Shown here in pieces: positions 9,191-16,168 of a stretch of 64,000 nucleotides of DNA; the stretch's first letter is position 1; each line of letters starts with the position of its first letter. The notes beneath the pieces are model-generated. The model was not told where the DNA came from and ran no database searches. It saw only the letters and a list, made by a program, of their open reading frames with translations. The DNA is from Oribacterium sp. oral taxon 102. Lineage in GTDB: Bacteria; Bacillota; Clostridia; Lachnospirales; Lachnospiraceae. The position numbers were made by a program, and so were the translations under genes. Location: assembly GCF_013394775.1 (NCBI RefSeq), contig NZ_JABXYT010000001.1:1254501-1318500 (forward strand), in the 5' to 3' direction.

Positions 9191-9712
9191 ATGACAAATA
9201 AAGAGAGAACGAAGCGGAGAGAGCGGCTTCGCAGGATGCAGACTGTTATTTTCGTGCTTGTTTTCCTGCTTTGCGGCGCATGGAGCCTTTGGGAAAGCAG
9301 AGAGGAGAAGGCGGAGCTTCTGTACACGAGCTTCGCTTCTCCGGAGCAGTTTCAAGGGACGGCGAACGAAGAGAGACGTGTGTCCGGGAACAGCGCGCGT
9401 TTCTCCGGGGAAGATACGAAGGCGACGGCTTCGGCGGCAAACGCCGACGGAGGAGGCGAAGAGGAGGTGCGGCGGGAAACGAAGGCGGAGTACAGCGGTG
9501 AGAGCGAAACCGAAGCGGAAAAACGCGTAAATTTGAATACCGCGACGCCGGAGGAGCTGCAAACGCTGCCGGGCATCGGCCCTGCGACGGCGAAGCTTAT
9601 TGTGGAATATCGGGCACAGTACGGCGGCTTCGCGGCGATCGAGGAGATTCAGAATGTGAAGCGGATCGGTGCGAAGACCTTCGAGAAGCTTCGGGACAAA
9701 ATCTGCGTTTAG
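9191..9712 (+). CDS. comEA: ComEA-like helix-hairpin-helix DNA-binding protein
   Basis: A 173-residue membrane-anchored protein. A positively charged N-terminus precedes one hydrophobic helix (about residues 17-33), then about 75 residues of acidic, low-complexity linker, then two helix-hairpin-helix motifs (VNLNTATPEELQTLPGIGPA and the following IEEIQNVKRIGAKTFEKLRD). This is the C-terminal DNA-binding module of ComEA, the receptor for incoming DNA in competence. The SLBB-type region found in longer ComEA proteins is not evident. A GTG at 9095 in frame would add 32 residues; the ATG at 9191 is preferred because it places a normal anchor at the N-terminus, although its Shine-Dalgarno is weak. 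The pilus genes at 1-2908 fit a DNA-uptake role. Confidence 0.82.
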   Translation: MTNKERTKRRERLRRMQTVIFVLVFLLCGAWSLWESREEKAELLYTSFASPEQFQGTANEERRVSGNSARFSGEDTKATASAANADGGGEEEVRRETKAEYSGESETEAEKRVNLNTATPEELQTLPGIGPATAKLIVEYRAQYGGFAAIEEIQNVKRIGAKTFEKLRDKICV

Positions 9713-9713
9713 G

Positions 9714-9742
9714 TGGACAGGCGGGGAGATTGTTGCTATAGT
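9714..9742 (+). promoter_or_regulatory. Promoter of the YfcE-like phosphodiesterase gene
   Basis: TGGACA, 17 bases, TATAGT with an upstream TGC (extended -10). It begins two bases after the comEA stop codon, so the next gene need not be co-transcribed with comEA. Confidence 0.65.
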
Positions 9743-9793
9743 CCAATCGTACAGAAGCGCTTCAAATTCAAAAATACGGAAAGGACAATACGG

Positions 9794-10354
9794 ATGAAAT
9801 ATCTGATTGCGAGTGATATTCACGGCTCCGCCTACTGGTGCAGGAAAATGCTGGAGAAATTTCAGGAGAGCAAAGCGGAGAAGCTGATCCTTCTGGGAGA
9901 CATCCTATATCACGGGCCGAGGAACGATCTGCCGAGAGACTATGCCCCGAAGCAGGTGATTGAAATGCTGAATCCGCTTAGAAACCGGATCTACGCGGTA
10001 CGCGGGAACTGTGAGGCGGAGGTTGATCAGATGGTGCTCGCGTTCCCGGTAATGGCGGACTATGCCCTGCTTTCTCTGAACGGACACACAATCTATGCGA
10101 CGCACGGGCATCTCTTCAATGAGGAGACGCTGCCGCCGCTCTCTTCGGGTGAGGCGCTCCTTCACGGGCACACACATCTCCTGAGGGCGGAGAGGCTGGA
10201 GCGGGACGGGCTTCCCTTCCTCTGTCTGAACCCGGGCTCGGTTTCGCTTCCGAAGGGCGGAAATCCGAACAGCTATGCGATTCTGGAGGGAGATCTCTAT
10301 CAGGTTTTCGACTTCGACGGAAATTTGCTGGCGGAGATCGGGCTGGAGGCATGA
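9794..10354 (+). CDS. YfcE/MJ0936-family metallophosphodiesterase
   Basis: A 186-residue calcineurin-like phosphoesterase of the YfcE type. Metal-binding motifs appear in order: ASDIHGS, LLGDILYHGPRND, VRGNCE, YATHGH and HGHTH, ending with NPGSVSLPKG, which is characteristic of the family. Homologues hydrolyse phosphodiesters such as bis-pNPP in vitro; the cellular substrate is unknown. The frame is open from 9713, but the ATG at 9794 has GGAAAGGA upstream and starts MKYLIASDIHG, where the conserved domain begins. Confidence 0.88.
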   Translation: MKYLIASDIHGSAYWCRKMLEKFQESKAEKLILLGDILYHGPRNDLPRDYAPKQVIEMLNPLRNRIYAVRGNCEAEVDQMVLAFPVMADYALLSLNGHTIYATHGHLFNEETLPPLSSGEALLHGHTHLLRAERLERDGLPFLCLNPGSVSLPKGGNPNSYAILEGDLYQVFDFDGNLLAEIGLEA

Positions 10355-10409
10355 GAGGAGAGGCGTTGCGGAACGCAGGGAGCGCGGAGGAGATTTCATG
10401 TGTCCCTGG

Positions 10410-10438
10410 TTGACTTTACTGTTTCACAGTGTTAAAAT
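10410..10438 (+). promoter_or_regulatory. Strong promoter upstream of a possible structured RNA leader
   Basis: TTGACT, 17 bases, TAAAAT. The predicted start is near 10445, at the foot of the inverted-repeat structure described next and about 295 bases upstream of the YerC gene. Confidence 0.7.
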
Positions 10439-10444
10439 ACTGAT

Positions 10445-10634
10445 GTATAAGTCTCCGCCGGGCGACGGAATGGATGCTGTGCCGGTACGAACGGGCATTC
10501 CGGCACCTGATCTGCAAATGCCTGCCTCTTCCCGATTAAAGATCGGGGGGGGGAGCCACGCGGAAAACCACAGGGCAAGGGTCTGAGATACCTCTCCGGC
10601 GAAGCAGCGAAGTGACGCGTAGACTTATATCGTA
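10445..10634 (+). ncRNA. Candidate structured RNA (leader or small RNA) of unknown class
   Basis: The 385 bases between 10355 and 10739 hold no convincing gene. Downstream of a good promoter, TATAAGTCT (10446-10454) pairs perfectly with AGACTTATA (10621-10629), closing a domain of about 185 bases. Inside it CGCCGG (near 10456) can pair with CCGGCG (near 10595), and further hairpins are possible: TGCCGG/CCGGCA, CCCGAT/ATCGGG, GCG/CGC. The 3' part resembles the end of cobalamin-type aptamers only loosely (AAGGGTCTGAGATACC), and I could not match it to a known riboswitch, SRP, 6S or tmRNA pattern. A nine-G run lies at 10545-10553. Two TATCGTATA copies follow (10629-10637 and 10654-10662). Confidence 0.4.
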
Positions 10635-10638
10635 TAAT
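10633..10638 (+). promoter_or_regulatory. Possible second -10 element before the YerC gene
   Basis: A perfect TATAAT follows the candidate RNA domain and precedes the gene at 10740 by about 100 bases. The -35 region (AGTGAC, 16-base spacing) is poor. Confidence 0.3.
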
Positions 10639-10739
10639 GGGATTTCTACGGCATATCGTATAGGCTGCTCCGGAATGGAGGCGTACGGAAAGGATGTAGA
10701 AGCCGATAAGCCGATAAGGCGAAAAGCAAGGGAGACAGG

Positions 10740-11054
10740 ATGAACAGTAAGTTAAAGACCGGAGAGGTAGAGCATCTCTTCGATGCGATGCTGACGCTGC
10801 GGGATAAGGAGGATTATTACAAGTTCTTCGAGGATCTCTGCACGATCAATGAGCTGCTGTCGATGGCGCAGCGCTATGAGGTCGCGAAGATGCTGCGGGA
10901 GGGACATACCTACCTTGATATTGCGAAGAGCACCGGCGCCTCGACGGCGACGATTTCCAGAGTGAACCGTTCCCTGAACTATGGGGCGGACGGTTACGAT
11001 ATCGCATTTCAGAGGCTGGGGCTGGAGGATCGCTCCGGGAGGGGAAGAGATTAG
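10740..11054 (+). CDS. YerC/YecD family TrpR-related DNA-binding protein
   Basis: A 104-residue all-helical protein of the YerC/YecD family, related to the Trp repressor fold. The helix-turn-helix is visible in HTYLDIAKSTGASTATISRV, preceded by the typical LCTINELLSMAQRYEVAKML. Members of this family are found near pcrA in Firmicutes, and here pcrA follows about 0.9 kb downstream with an oppositely oriented gene between. A ligand has not been shown for most members. The ATG at 10740 overlaps an AGGGAGACAGG site. Its long upstream region suggests an RNA-level or multi-promoter input. Confidence 0.88.
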   Translation: MNSKLKTGEVEHLFDAMLTLRDKEDYYKFFEDLCTINELLSMAQRYEVAKMLREGHTYLDIAKSTGASTATISRVNRSLNYGADGYDIAFQRLGLEDRSGRGRD

Positions 11055-11062
11055 GGACAGGG

Positions 11063-11097
11063 AAGGGCTTCGGGAATATCCCGAAGCCCTTTCAAAA
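11063..11097 (+). terminator. Intrinsic terminator after the YerC gene
   Basis: A perfect 13-base stem (AAGGGCTTCGGGA against TCCCGAAGCCCTT) with loop ATA, then TTTCAAAAAT. The stem could also act on transcripts from the minus-strand gene, but the T tract is on the plus side. Confidence 0.85.
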
Positions 11098-11165
11098 ATC
11101 CGAACGGCATAGCGCTGCATTCCTTGTCAAAATGGGAATATGCTCCAATATGGCTGCCCTGCGGT

Positions 11166-11789
11166 TCAGCGCTTCTTTTTCTCCCCGCTCTTTTCCCGAA
11201 GCTGATCCGTGATCCTCTCGATCAGCTGTTTTTTCAGATAAATATCATAGGCAAGCTCGGAAATGAAGGCAAAGAGCTGCAGCTCGGAACGCGCTTCCTC
11301 GGTAAGACCGGAGAAGGCATCCTGTGCCGGAGAGAAGCTCTCGGAGGCGCGCGCAAACTTTGTCCGGATATCCTCGATCAGGCGATCCCTGGCGTCAGCC
11401 TCCAGCGAGAAGACCTCCTCGTAGACTTTCGCGAGAGAGGGGACGGCGTCTGATGCGAAGTACGTGTCATGCAGCGGGCGTAGGATCTCCTCGATGTCGG
11501 ACAGGCTCAGAATCCCCTTATAGTAGTAGATGAAGAGGAGCATCAGAATATGATTCCGCGAATAGCGCTTCTTCACCGGCGGCGGAAGAAGCTTGTTTTT
11601 CGCGTAGTTGTTAATCATGGTTTTTGTCAGCGCCTTGTCAGAGGGACTGCGCTTCATCATCGAAAGCTGCTCCTCCATGAAGCCGGTCACCTGATCCATG
11701 TACAGCGCGAGCCCTGGGATCTCGGAAGCAGGGATATACCGGAGCTCTTGCAGATATTCGGTTAGCTCTTCTAAAAGGTTCTTTTCCAT
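11166..11789 (-). CDS. DUF1836 domain protein
   Basis: A 207-residue protein of the DUF1836 family of Firmicutes. The region around residues 45-105 (SDKALTKTMINNYAKNKLLPPP, then KRYSRNHILMLLFIYYYKGILS) looks like a MerR-type helix-turn-helix followed by helices, so a DNA-binding role is plausible but unproven. A TTG at 11807 in frame would add six residues, but that stretch contains the -10 box TATAAT, so translation more likely starts at the ATG at 11789. Then the predicted transcript starts at or next to the ATG and there is no Shine-Dalgarno: a likely leaderless mRNA. Confidence 0.85.
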   Translation of the reverse strand: MEKNLLEELTEYLQELRYIPASEIPGLALYMDQVTGFMEEQLSMMKRSPSDKALTKTMINNYAKNKLLPPPVKKRYSRNHILMLLFIYYYKGILSLSDIEEILRPLHDTYFASDAVPSLAKVYEEVFSLEADARDRLIEDIRTKFARASESFSPAQDAFSGLTEEARSELQLFAFISELAYDIYLKKQLIERITDQLREKSGEKKKR

Positions 11790-11795
11790 AGCACG

Positions 11796-11824
11796 ATTAT
11801 AGCACAAAAGGATGAGGACGACAA
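11796..11824 (-). promoter_or_regulatory. Promoter of the DUF1836 gene, positioned for a leaderless transcript
   Basis: On the minus strand: TTGTCG, 17 bases, TATAAT. Only six bases (CGTGCT) separate the -10 from the ATG at 11789, so the first transcribed base should be at or beside the A of the start codon. Confidence 0.7.
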
Positions 11825-11881
11825 GATGTGGTTTTTAAAACCATGTGGAAAGCGAGGTGTGGGCAAAGCATATTGCAGGCA

Positions 11882-11910
11882 TTGGAATCATCTTGCGTCC
11901 ATGTTATACT
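11882..11910 (+). promoter_or_regulatory. Promoter of pcrA
   Basis: TTGGAA, 17 bases, TATACT, 29 bases upstream of the chosen pcrA start. Confidence 0.65.
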
Positions 11911-11938
11911 GGCTCCTATGGAAAAGAGAGGTAGAGGA

Positions 11939-14323
11939 ATGGAAAATCTGGAAGCGATGATGAACGAGAGACAGGCGGAGGCGGTGCGGCAGACAGAAGG
12001 CCCCCTGCTGGTGCTGGCAGGCGCCGGCTCCGGGAAGACACGGGTACTGACGCACCGTGTGGCATATCTGATCGAAAACCGCGGTGTCGCACCGTGGCAT
12101 ATTCTGGCGATTACCTTCACGAACAAGGCAGCGCAGGAGATGAGGGAGCGCGTGAACCGGCTGATCGGAGCGCGCGCTTCGGAGATCTGGGTATCTACCT
12201 TTCACAGCATGTGTGTGCGGATTCTCCGGCGGAATATCGAGGCACTCGGCTACACACGGGATTTCTCTATCTATGATACAGAGGATCAGAAAACGGTAAT
12301 GAAGCAGATCTTCAAGGATCTGAACATCGATTCGAAGCTGCTTCGGGAGCGGGCGGTGCTCTCTGTGATTTCGACGGCGAAGAACAGCGGGACGGATGCC
12401 GCCTCCTTTCAGCGGGAGGCGGGCGGAAGCCTGCAGGAGCGAAGAATTGCGGACTGCTATCTCGAATATGAGAAGCGGCTCCGGCAGAATAATGCGCTGG
12501 ATTTCGACGATCTGCTGCTCCGGACGCTGGAGCTGCTTCGGAAGCAGGAGGAGGTACGCGCTTACTATCAGGAGCGCTTTCGCTATATTCTCGTGGACGA
12601 ATATCAGGATACGAACGACGTCCAGTTCGAGCTGGTGCATATCCTTGCGGAGCGGTACCGGAACATCTGCGTCGTCGGGGACGACGACCAGAGCATCTAC
12701 AGCTTCCGCGGTGCCAATCTCGAGAATATCCTCTCCTTTGAGAAGAGCTACCCGGGGGCGAAGGTCGTGAAGCTGGAGCAGAATTACCGCTCCACGGAGA
12801 AGATTCTGGACACGGCGAATGCCGTCATTTCCCACAATTCCGGCAGGAAGGACAAACGGATGTGGACAGACCGTAAGGGCGGTGCGGCAGTGCTGTTTCA
12901 GGAGTATGAGACAGCGAACGAGGAGGCGGCGGCAGTGGTCAGAGAGGTACGGGACTGCGGCAGAGCCTACAGCGAGCAGGCGGTGCTCTACCGGACAAAT
13001 GCACAGTCCCGTCTTCTGGAGGAGCAGTGTGTGAAGTGGAATGTCCCCTACCGCATCATCGGCGGAGTAAACTTCTATCAGCGCAGGGAGATTAAGGATG
13101 TGCTCGCCTATATGAAGCTGGTTTCGAATGATGCGGACGATGTCGCCTTCGAGCGGATCATTAATGTCCCGAAGAGGAGTGTCGGCGCGAGCAGCCTCGC
13201 GAAGCTCCGGAGTCATGCCGCGCAGCGGCAGAGCATGTCGCAGCCCTTCTCCTTGTTTTCTGCAGCGGAAACAGCGGAGCAGAGCGGACTTTCCGGCAGG
13301 GCGCTGAAGTCGGTGCAGCATTTCACGGCGCAGATCCATGAATGGAGGGAGAAGCTGCGGGCGGCAGGGTACCTGCAGGAGGATGCTGCTCCGGGAATGG
13401 AGGAGAGCTTCAGCATCCGGGAGCTGATCGAGTCCATCCGGGACGATACCGGCTACGGTATGGAGCTTCGCGCGGAGGGGGTGGTCGAGGCGGAGACGCG
13501 GCTCATGAATATCGAGGAGGTCATTTCCAAGGCGGCGGACTATCAGTCATCCGCGGAGCAGCCGAAGCTGTCCGAATTTCTGGAGGAGGTTTCGCTCGTT
13601 TCGGATCTGGATCGGGCGGAGGAGGGGACGGATTGTCTTACGCTGATGACGCTTCACGGCGCGAAGGGGCTGGAGTTCCCGAAGGTCTATCTCGTAGGGC
13701 TGAGCGACGGGCTCTTCCCGGGCTTTTCCTCGATCAACGAGCCGGAGGAGCTGGAGGAGGAACGTCGGCTCTGCTATGTGGGGATCACGAGGGCAGAGGA
13801 GGAGCTGGTGATGAGCTCTGCGCGGAGCCGCATGATGAACGGGGAATACCAGCGCCTTCTGCCGAGCCGTTTCGTGGAGGAAATGCCGGACAGCGTGGTG
13901 CGGAAAAAGCTGCTCTATGTTCCGAAGCCCCGGGATGACTATGACGGCTTCTCCGCCTATTCTGGCACCCCGTTTGAGGAGGAGAATGACAGCAGGACAA
14001 ACTCCTATGGATTCTCCGGCATGGGCTCACTCGGCTATCGGGACAGCGGCAGACAGGGCGGCCCGCACAATGTACAAAGCCGTGCGGGCGGCAGAAAACG
14101 CTCCGGTCCGGGGATCCCATCCCTGATGCAGAAGGGAATGGATAGACCGAAGCTGGAGCACCTCGACTATGGCGTGGGAGATCGCGTCTCCCATGTGAAG
14201 TTCGGCACGGGAACTGTGACGGAGATCACACAGGACAAGCGGGACTTCATGGTAACGGTTGATTTCGACGGCGCGGGGCGGAAGAAAATGTTTGCAAGCT
14301 TCGCGAGGCTTATGAAGCTGTGA
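11939..14323 (+). CDS. pcrA: ATP-dependent DNA helicase PcrA/UvrD
   Basis: A 794-residue superfamily 1A helicase that unwinds DNA 3'-5' in repair and removes RecA or RNA polymerase from DNA. Helicase motifs are complete: Q motif MNERQAEAV, Walker A GAGSGKT, motif II DEYQDTN, motif III DDDQSIYSFRGA, motif IV QNYRS, motif V TLHGAKGLEFPKVYL and motif VI GITRA. The C-terminal tail GDRVSHVKFGTGTV is the Tudor-like domain of PcrA that binds RNA polymerase. The ATG at 11939 is preceded by GAGAGGTAGAGGA; upstream in-frame starts lie on the promoter and are rejected. The 150 residues before the Tudor domain are Gly/Ser/Arg-rich and probably flexible. Confidence 0.96.
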   Translation: MENLEAMMNERQAEAVRQTEGPLLVLAGAGSGKTRVLTHRVAYLIENRGVAPWHILAITFTNKAAQEMRERVNRLIGARASEIWVSTFHSMCVRILRRNIEALGYTRDFSIYDTEDQKTVMKQIFKDLNIDSKLLRERAVLSVISTAKNSGTDAASFQREAGGSLQERRIADCYLEYEKRLRQNNALDFDDLLLRTLELLRKQEEVRAYYQERFRYILVDEYQDTNDVQFELVHILAERYRNICVVGDDDQSIYSFRGANLENILSFEKSYPGAKVVKLEQNYRSTEKILDTANAVISHNSGRKDKRMWTDRKGGAAVLFQEYETANEEAAAVVREVRDCGRAYSEQAVLYRTNAQSRLLEEQCVKWNVPYRIIGGVNFYQRREIKDVLAYMKLVSNDADDVAFERIINVPKRSVGASSLAKLRSHAAQRQSMSQPFSLFSAAETAEQSGLSGRALKSVQHFTAQIHEWREKLRAAGYLQEDAAPGMEESFSIRELIESIRDDTGYGMELRAEGVVEAETRLMNIEEVISKAADYQSSAEQPKLSEFLEEVSLVSDLDRAEEGTDCLTLMTLHGAKGLEFPKVYLVGLSDGLFPGFSSINEPEELEEERRLCYVGITRAEEELVMSSARSRMMNGEYQRLLPSRFVEEMPDSVVRKKLLYVPKPRDDYDGFSAYSGTPFEEENDSRTNSYGFSGMGSLGYRDSGRQGGPHNVQSRAGGRKRSGPGIPSLMQKGMDRPKLEHLDYGVGDRVSHVKFGTGTVTEITQDKRDFMVTVDFDGAGRKKMFASFARLMKL

Positions 14324-14347
14324 GAAACCTCCGGCAGCGATCCCGAC

Positions 14348-14376
14348 TTGACGGAGAGAATGCCGGATGATACGAT
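14348..14376 (+). promoter_or_regulatory. Possible promoter for the small membrane protein and rlmD
   Basis: TTGACG, 17 bases, TACGAT, between the pcrA stop and an AAAGGAGG ribosome-binding site. Confidence 0.5.
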
Positions 14377-14408
14377 GAAAAGAAATAGAAGCTGTAAAGG
14401 AGGATAGC

Positions 14409-14675
14409 ATGGAGAGGTTTGACGTAAGGAGATTCCGGAATTTCACGGAGGAGGCGCGCGAGCGCGCCGAGGAGCTGGTAAATCGAGCGCGGATCATGGA
14501 GTTTCTGGAGAAAAAGAAGGAAGACGAGAAGCTGAAAAGGACGCTGATGCTGGTACTGGCGGCGATCGGTGCGATCGCTGCGGTAGCGGCGGTTTCCTAT
14601 GCCGTATATCGTTTCGTCAGCCCGGACTACCTCGAGGAATACGAGGATGAGGACGACGTGGTTCCGGAGGCATAG
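14409..14675 (+). CDS. Small single-pass membrane protein of unknown function
   Basis: An 88-residue protein with a highly charged N-terminal half predicted as helix or coiled coil (EEARERAEELVNRARIMEFL), one hydrophobic helix (about residues 45-68, rich in Ala, Val, Ile) and an acidic C-terminal tail (EEYEDEDDVVPEA). It has a perfect AAAGGAGG site eight bases upstream and is only five bases from rlmD, so it is a real gene rather than chance. No signal peptide is seen; the N-terminus is probably cytoplasmic. I do not recognise a family with a known role. Confidence 0.82.
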   Translation: MERFDVRRFRNFTEEARERAEELVNRARIMEFLEKKKEDEKLKRTLMLVLAAIGAIAAVAAVSYAVYRFVSPDYLEEYEDEDDVVPEA

Positions 14676-14680
14676 GGCCG

Positions 14681-16030
14681 ATGGCGCTCTGTGAAAATGC
14701 GGGGAGGTGCGGCGGCTGCTTCTATCAGGAGATTCCGTATGAGGAGCAGCTGAAGATGAAGGAGACGGAGGTATATGAGCTGCTCCGTCCGGCAATCGAG
14801 GGAGATTTCTGCTTCGAGCCGATCATTCCGTCCCCGCTGGAATACGCATATCGCAACAAGATGGAATTTTCCTTCGGCGACCAGCAGAGGGACGGACCGC
14901 TGACATTGGGGCTGCATCAGAAAAAGAGCTTTTTCAACATTCTGAATGCGGACGACTGCCGGATCGCGCATCCGGACTTCGGCAAGATTCTGAGGGTGAC
15001 GAGGGAGTATTTCACACGGCTTGGAATCGGTTATTTTCATAAGAAGAGCCATATCGGCTACCTTCGGCATCTGCTGATCCGGCGTGCGGTGAAGACCGGA
15101 GAGATCCTCATAGACCTCGTAAGCTCGACGCAGACCGTAGAGTTCGTGGCAGACGGGCTCTGGGATCGAATCTGCGCCGGAGAGGAAGCGATGCGAAAGG
15201 CGGGCAGAGGACTGCGGGAGGAGATGCTGGAGGCGCTGCTGGAGGAGAATATCCTGAAGGGCTACGTGGAGAGGCTGCGTCGTCTGGAAGAGGAAGGAGA
15301 GCTTGCAGGGCGGATCGTCGGCATCCTCCATACGAGAAACGATTCTCCGGCGGATGCCATCAGAGACGACGGCACAGAGATTCTTTATGGCGAGGGCTTC
15401 TTTTATGAGGAGCTGCTGGGACTCAGGTTCAAGATCAGCCCCTTCTCCTTTTTCCAGACCAATACGCTGGGCGCAGAGAAGCTCTACGACAAGGTACGGG
15501 AGTATGCGGGGACAGAGTTTGAGAAAAAACCTGTCATTTACGACCTGTATTCTGGTACCGGGACGATCACGCAGCTGATGAGCGCAGTCGCGGAGCGGGC
15601 GATTGGCGTAGAAATCGTCGAGGAGGCAGTTCTCGCGGCGCGCGAGAATGCCGAGAGAAACGGCATTGCGAATTGCTCTTTCCTTGTCGGAGACGTGCTG
15701 AAGGTTATTCAGGAGGGAGGACAGCTCCTCCGGGCGGACGGCACAGCGGAGGATGCGCCGCGTCCGGATCTTATCATACTGGATCCGCCGCGGGACGGCA
15801 TTCATCCGAAGGCGTTGAAGCGGATTCTGGATTACGGAGCGGATACTCTGATTTATATTGCCTGCAAGCCGAAGAGTCTGGCGCGTGACCTCCTCCCGAT
15901 GCAGGCGGCAGGCTATCGTGTGAAGAAGGTCTGCTGTGTGGATATGTTTCCCCAGACCAATAATGTGGAGGCGGTAGCGCTGCTTTCCCACGAGGCTCCG
16001 AACAGCCATATCAATGTAAAAATCGGGTGA
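14681..16030 (+). CDS. rlmD: 23S rRNA (uracil-5-)-methyltransferase, RlmD/RumA family
   Basis: A 449-residue SAM-dependent methyltransferase of the RumA/TrmA family that makes 5-methyluridine in 23S rRNA. The N-terminus carries the iron-sulfur cysteines C4, C10 and C13 (MALCENAGRCGGC), with a fourth candidate in NADDCRI. The Rossmann domain shows YDLYSGTGTITQLMS, the catalytic-site motif ILDPPRDG, and the nucleophile region YIACKPKSLARDL. A TRAM domain is not obvious at the N-terminus. Several Firmicutes have two paralogues (RlmCD type), so the exact uridine cannot be assigned. Probably co-transcribed with the upstream 88-residue gene. Confidence 0.9.
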   Translation: MALCENAGRCGGCFYQEIPYEEQLKMKETEVYELLRPAIEGDFCFEPIIPSPLEYAYRNKMEFSFGDQQRDGPLTLGLHQKKSFFNILNADDCRIAHPDFGKILRVTREYFTRLGIGYFHKKSHIGYLRHLLIRRAVKTGEILIDLVSSTQTVEFVADGLWDRICAGEEAMRKAGRGLREEMLEALLEENILKGYVERLRRLEEEGELAGRIVGILHTRNDSPADAIRDDGTEILYGEGFFYEELLGLRFKISPFSFFQTNTLGAEKLYDKVREYAGTEFEKKPVIYDLYSGTGTITQLMSAVAERAIGVEIVEEAVLAARENAERNGIANCSFLVGDVLKVIQEGGQLLRADGTAEDAPRPDLIILDPPRDGIHPKALKRILDYGADTLIYIACKPKSLARDLLPMQAAGYRVKKVCCVDMFPQTNNVEAVALLSHEAPNSHINVKIG

Positions 16031-16080
16031 TAGCACTGCCTTTGATCATACCCTGAATACGCTGCCGCATATCCCCCGGG

Positions 16081-16131
16081 AAGCCAATGTCAACAATGAC
16101 GGCTTCGGCACCACCAATCATATACGTTCCG
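16081..16131 (-). repeat. Dispersed intergenic repeat, family 1, copy a
   Basis: Read on the minus strand, this segment contains GATTGGTGGTGCCGAAGCC and aligns with copies at 21924-21971 (+), 32961-33014 (-) and 48212-48263 (+). About 26 of the first 34 bases match the 32961-33014 copy. It translates as TYMIGGAEA within a 54-codon minus-strand frame, but no start signal supports a gene. Confidence 0.45.
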
Positions 16132-16168
16132 GGCAGTCTGCGGTATCGGAGCAGCAGGAGGGAAAGCT

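Noticed and set aside
10275..10586. A 103-codon plus-strand frame after the YfcE gene
   Set aside because: It begins inside the YfcE gene, has no ribosome-binding site, runs through a promoter and into the structured RNA candidate, and its product has no recognisable feature.
10445..10634. Assignment of the candidate RNA as a cobalamin, TPP, 6S, SRP or tmRNA
   Set aside because: Only a short 3' stretch resembles cobalamin aptamers, the TPP-like GTCTGAGATACC lacks the partner helix elements, and none of the other classes' invariant motifs are present.
11055..11165. A possible second, minus-strand terminator for the DUF1836 gene
   Set aside because: The hairpin at 11063-11091 could serve, but on the minus side it is followed by CCCTGTCCC with no T tract.
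16030..16168. A 54-codon minus-strand frame reading MIGGAEAVIVDIGFPGD
   Set aside because: It looks protein-like, but there is no ribosome-binding site or promoter and the interesting part coincides with a dispersed repeat found in other intergenic regions. Kept as a repeat only.
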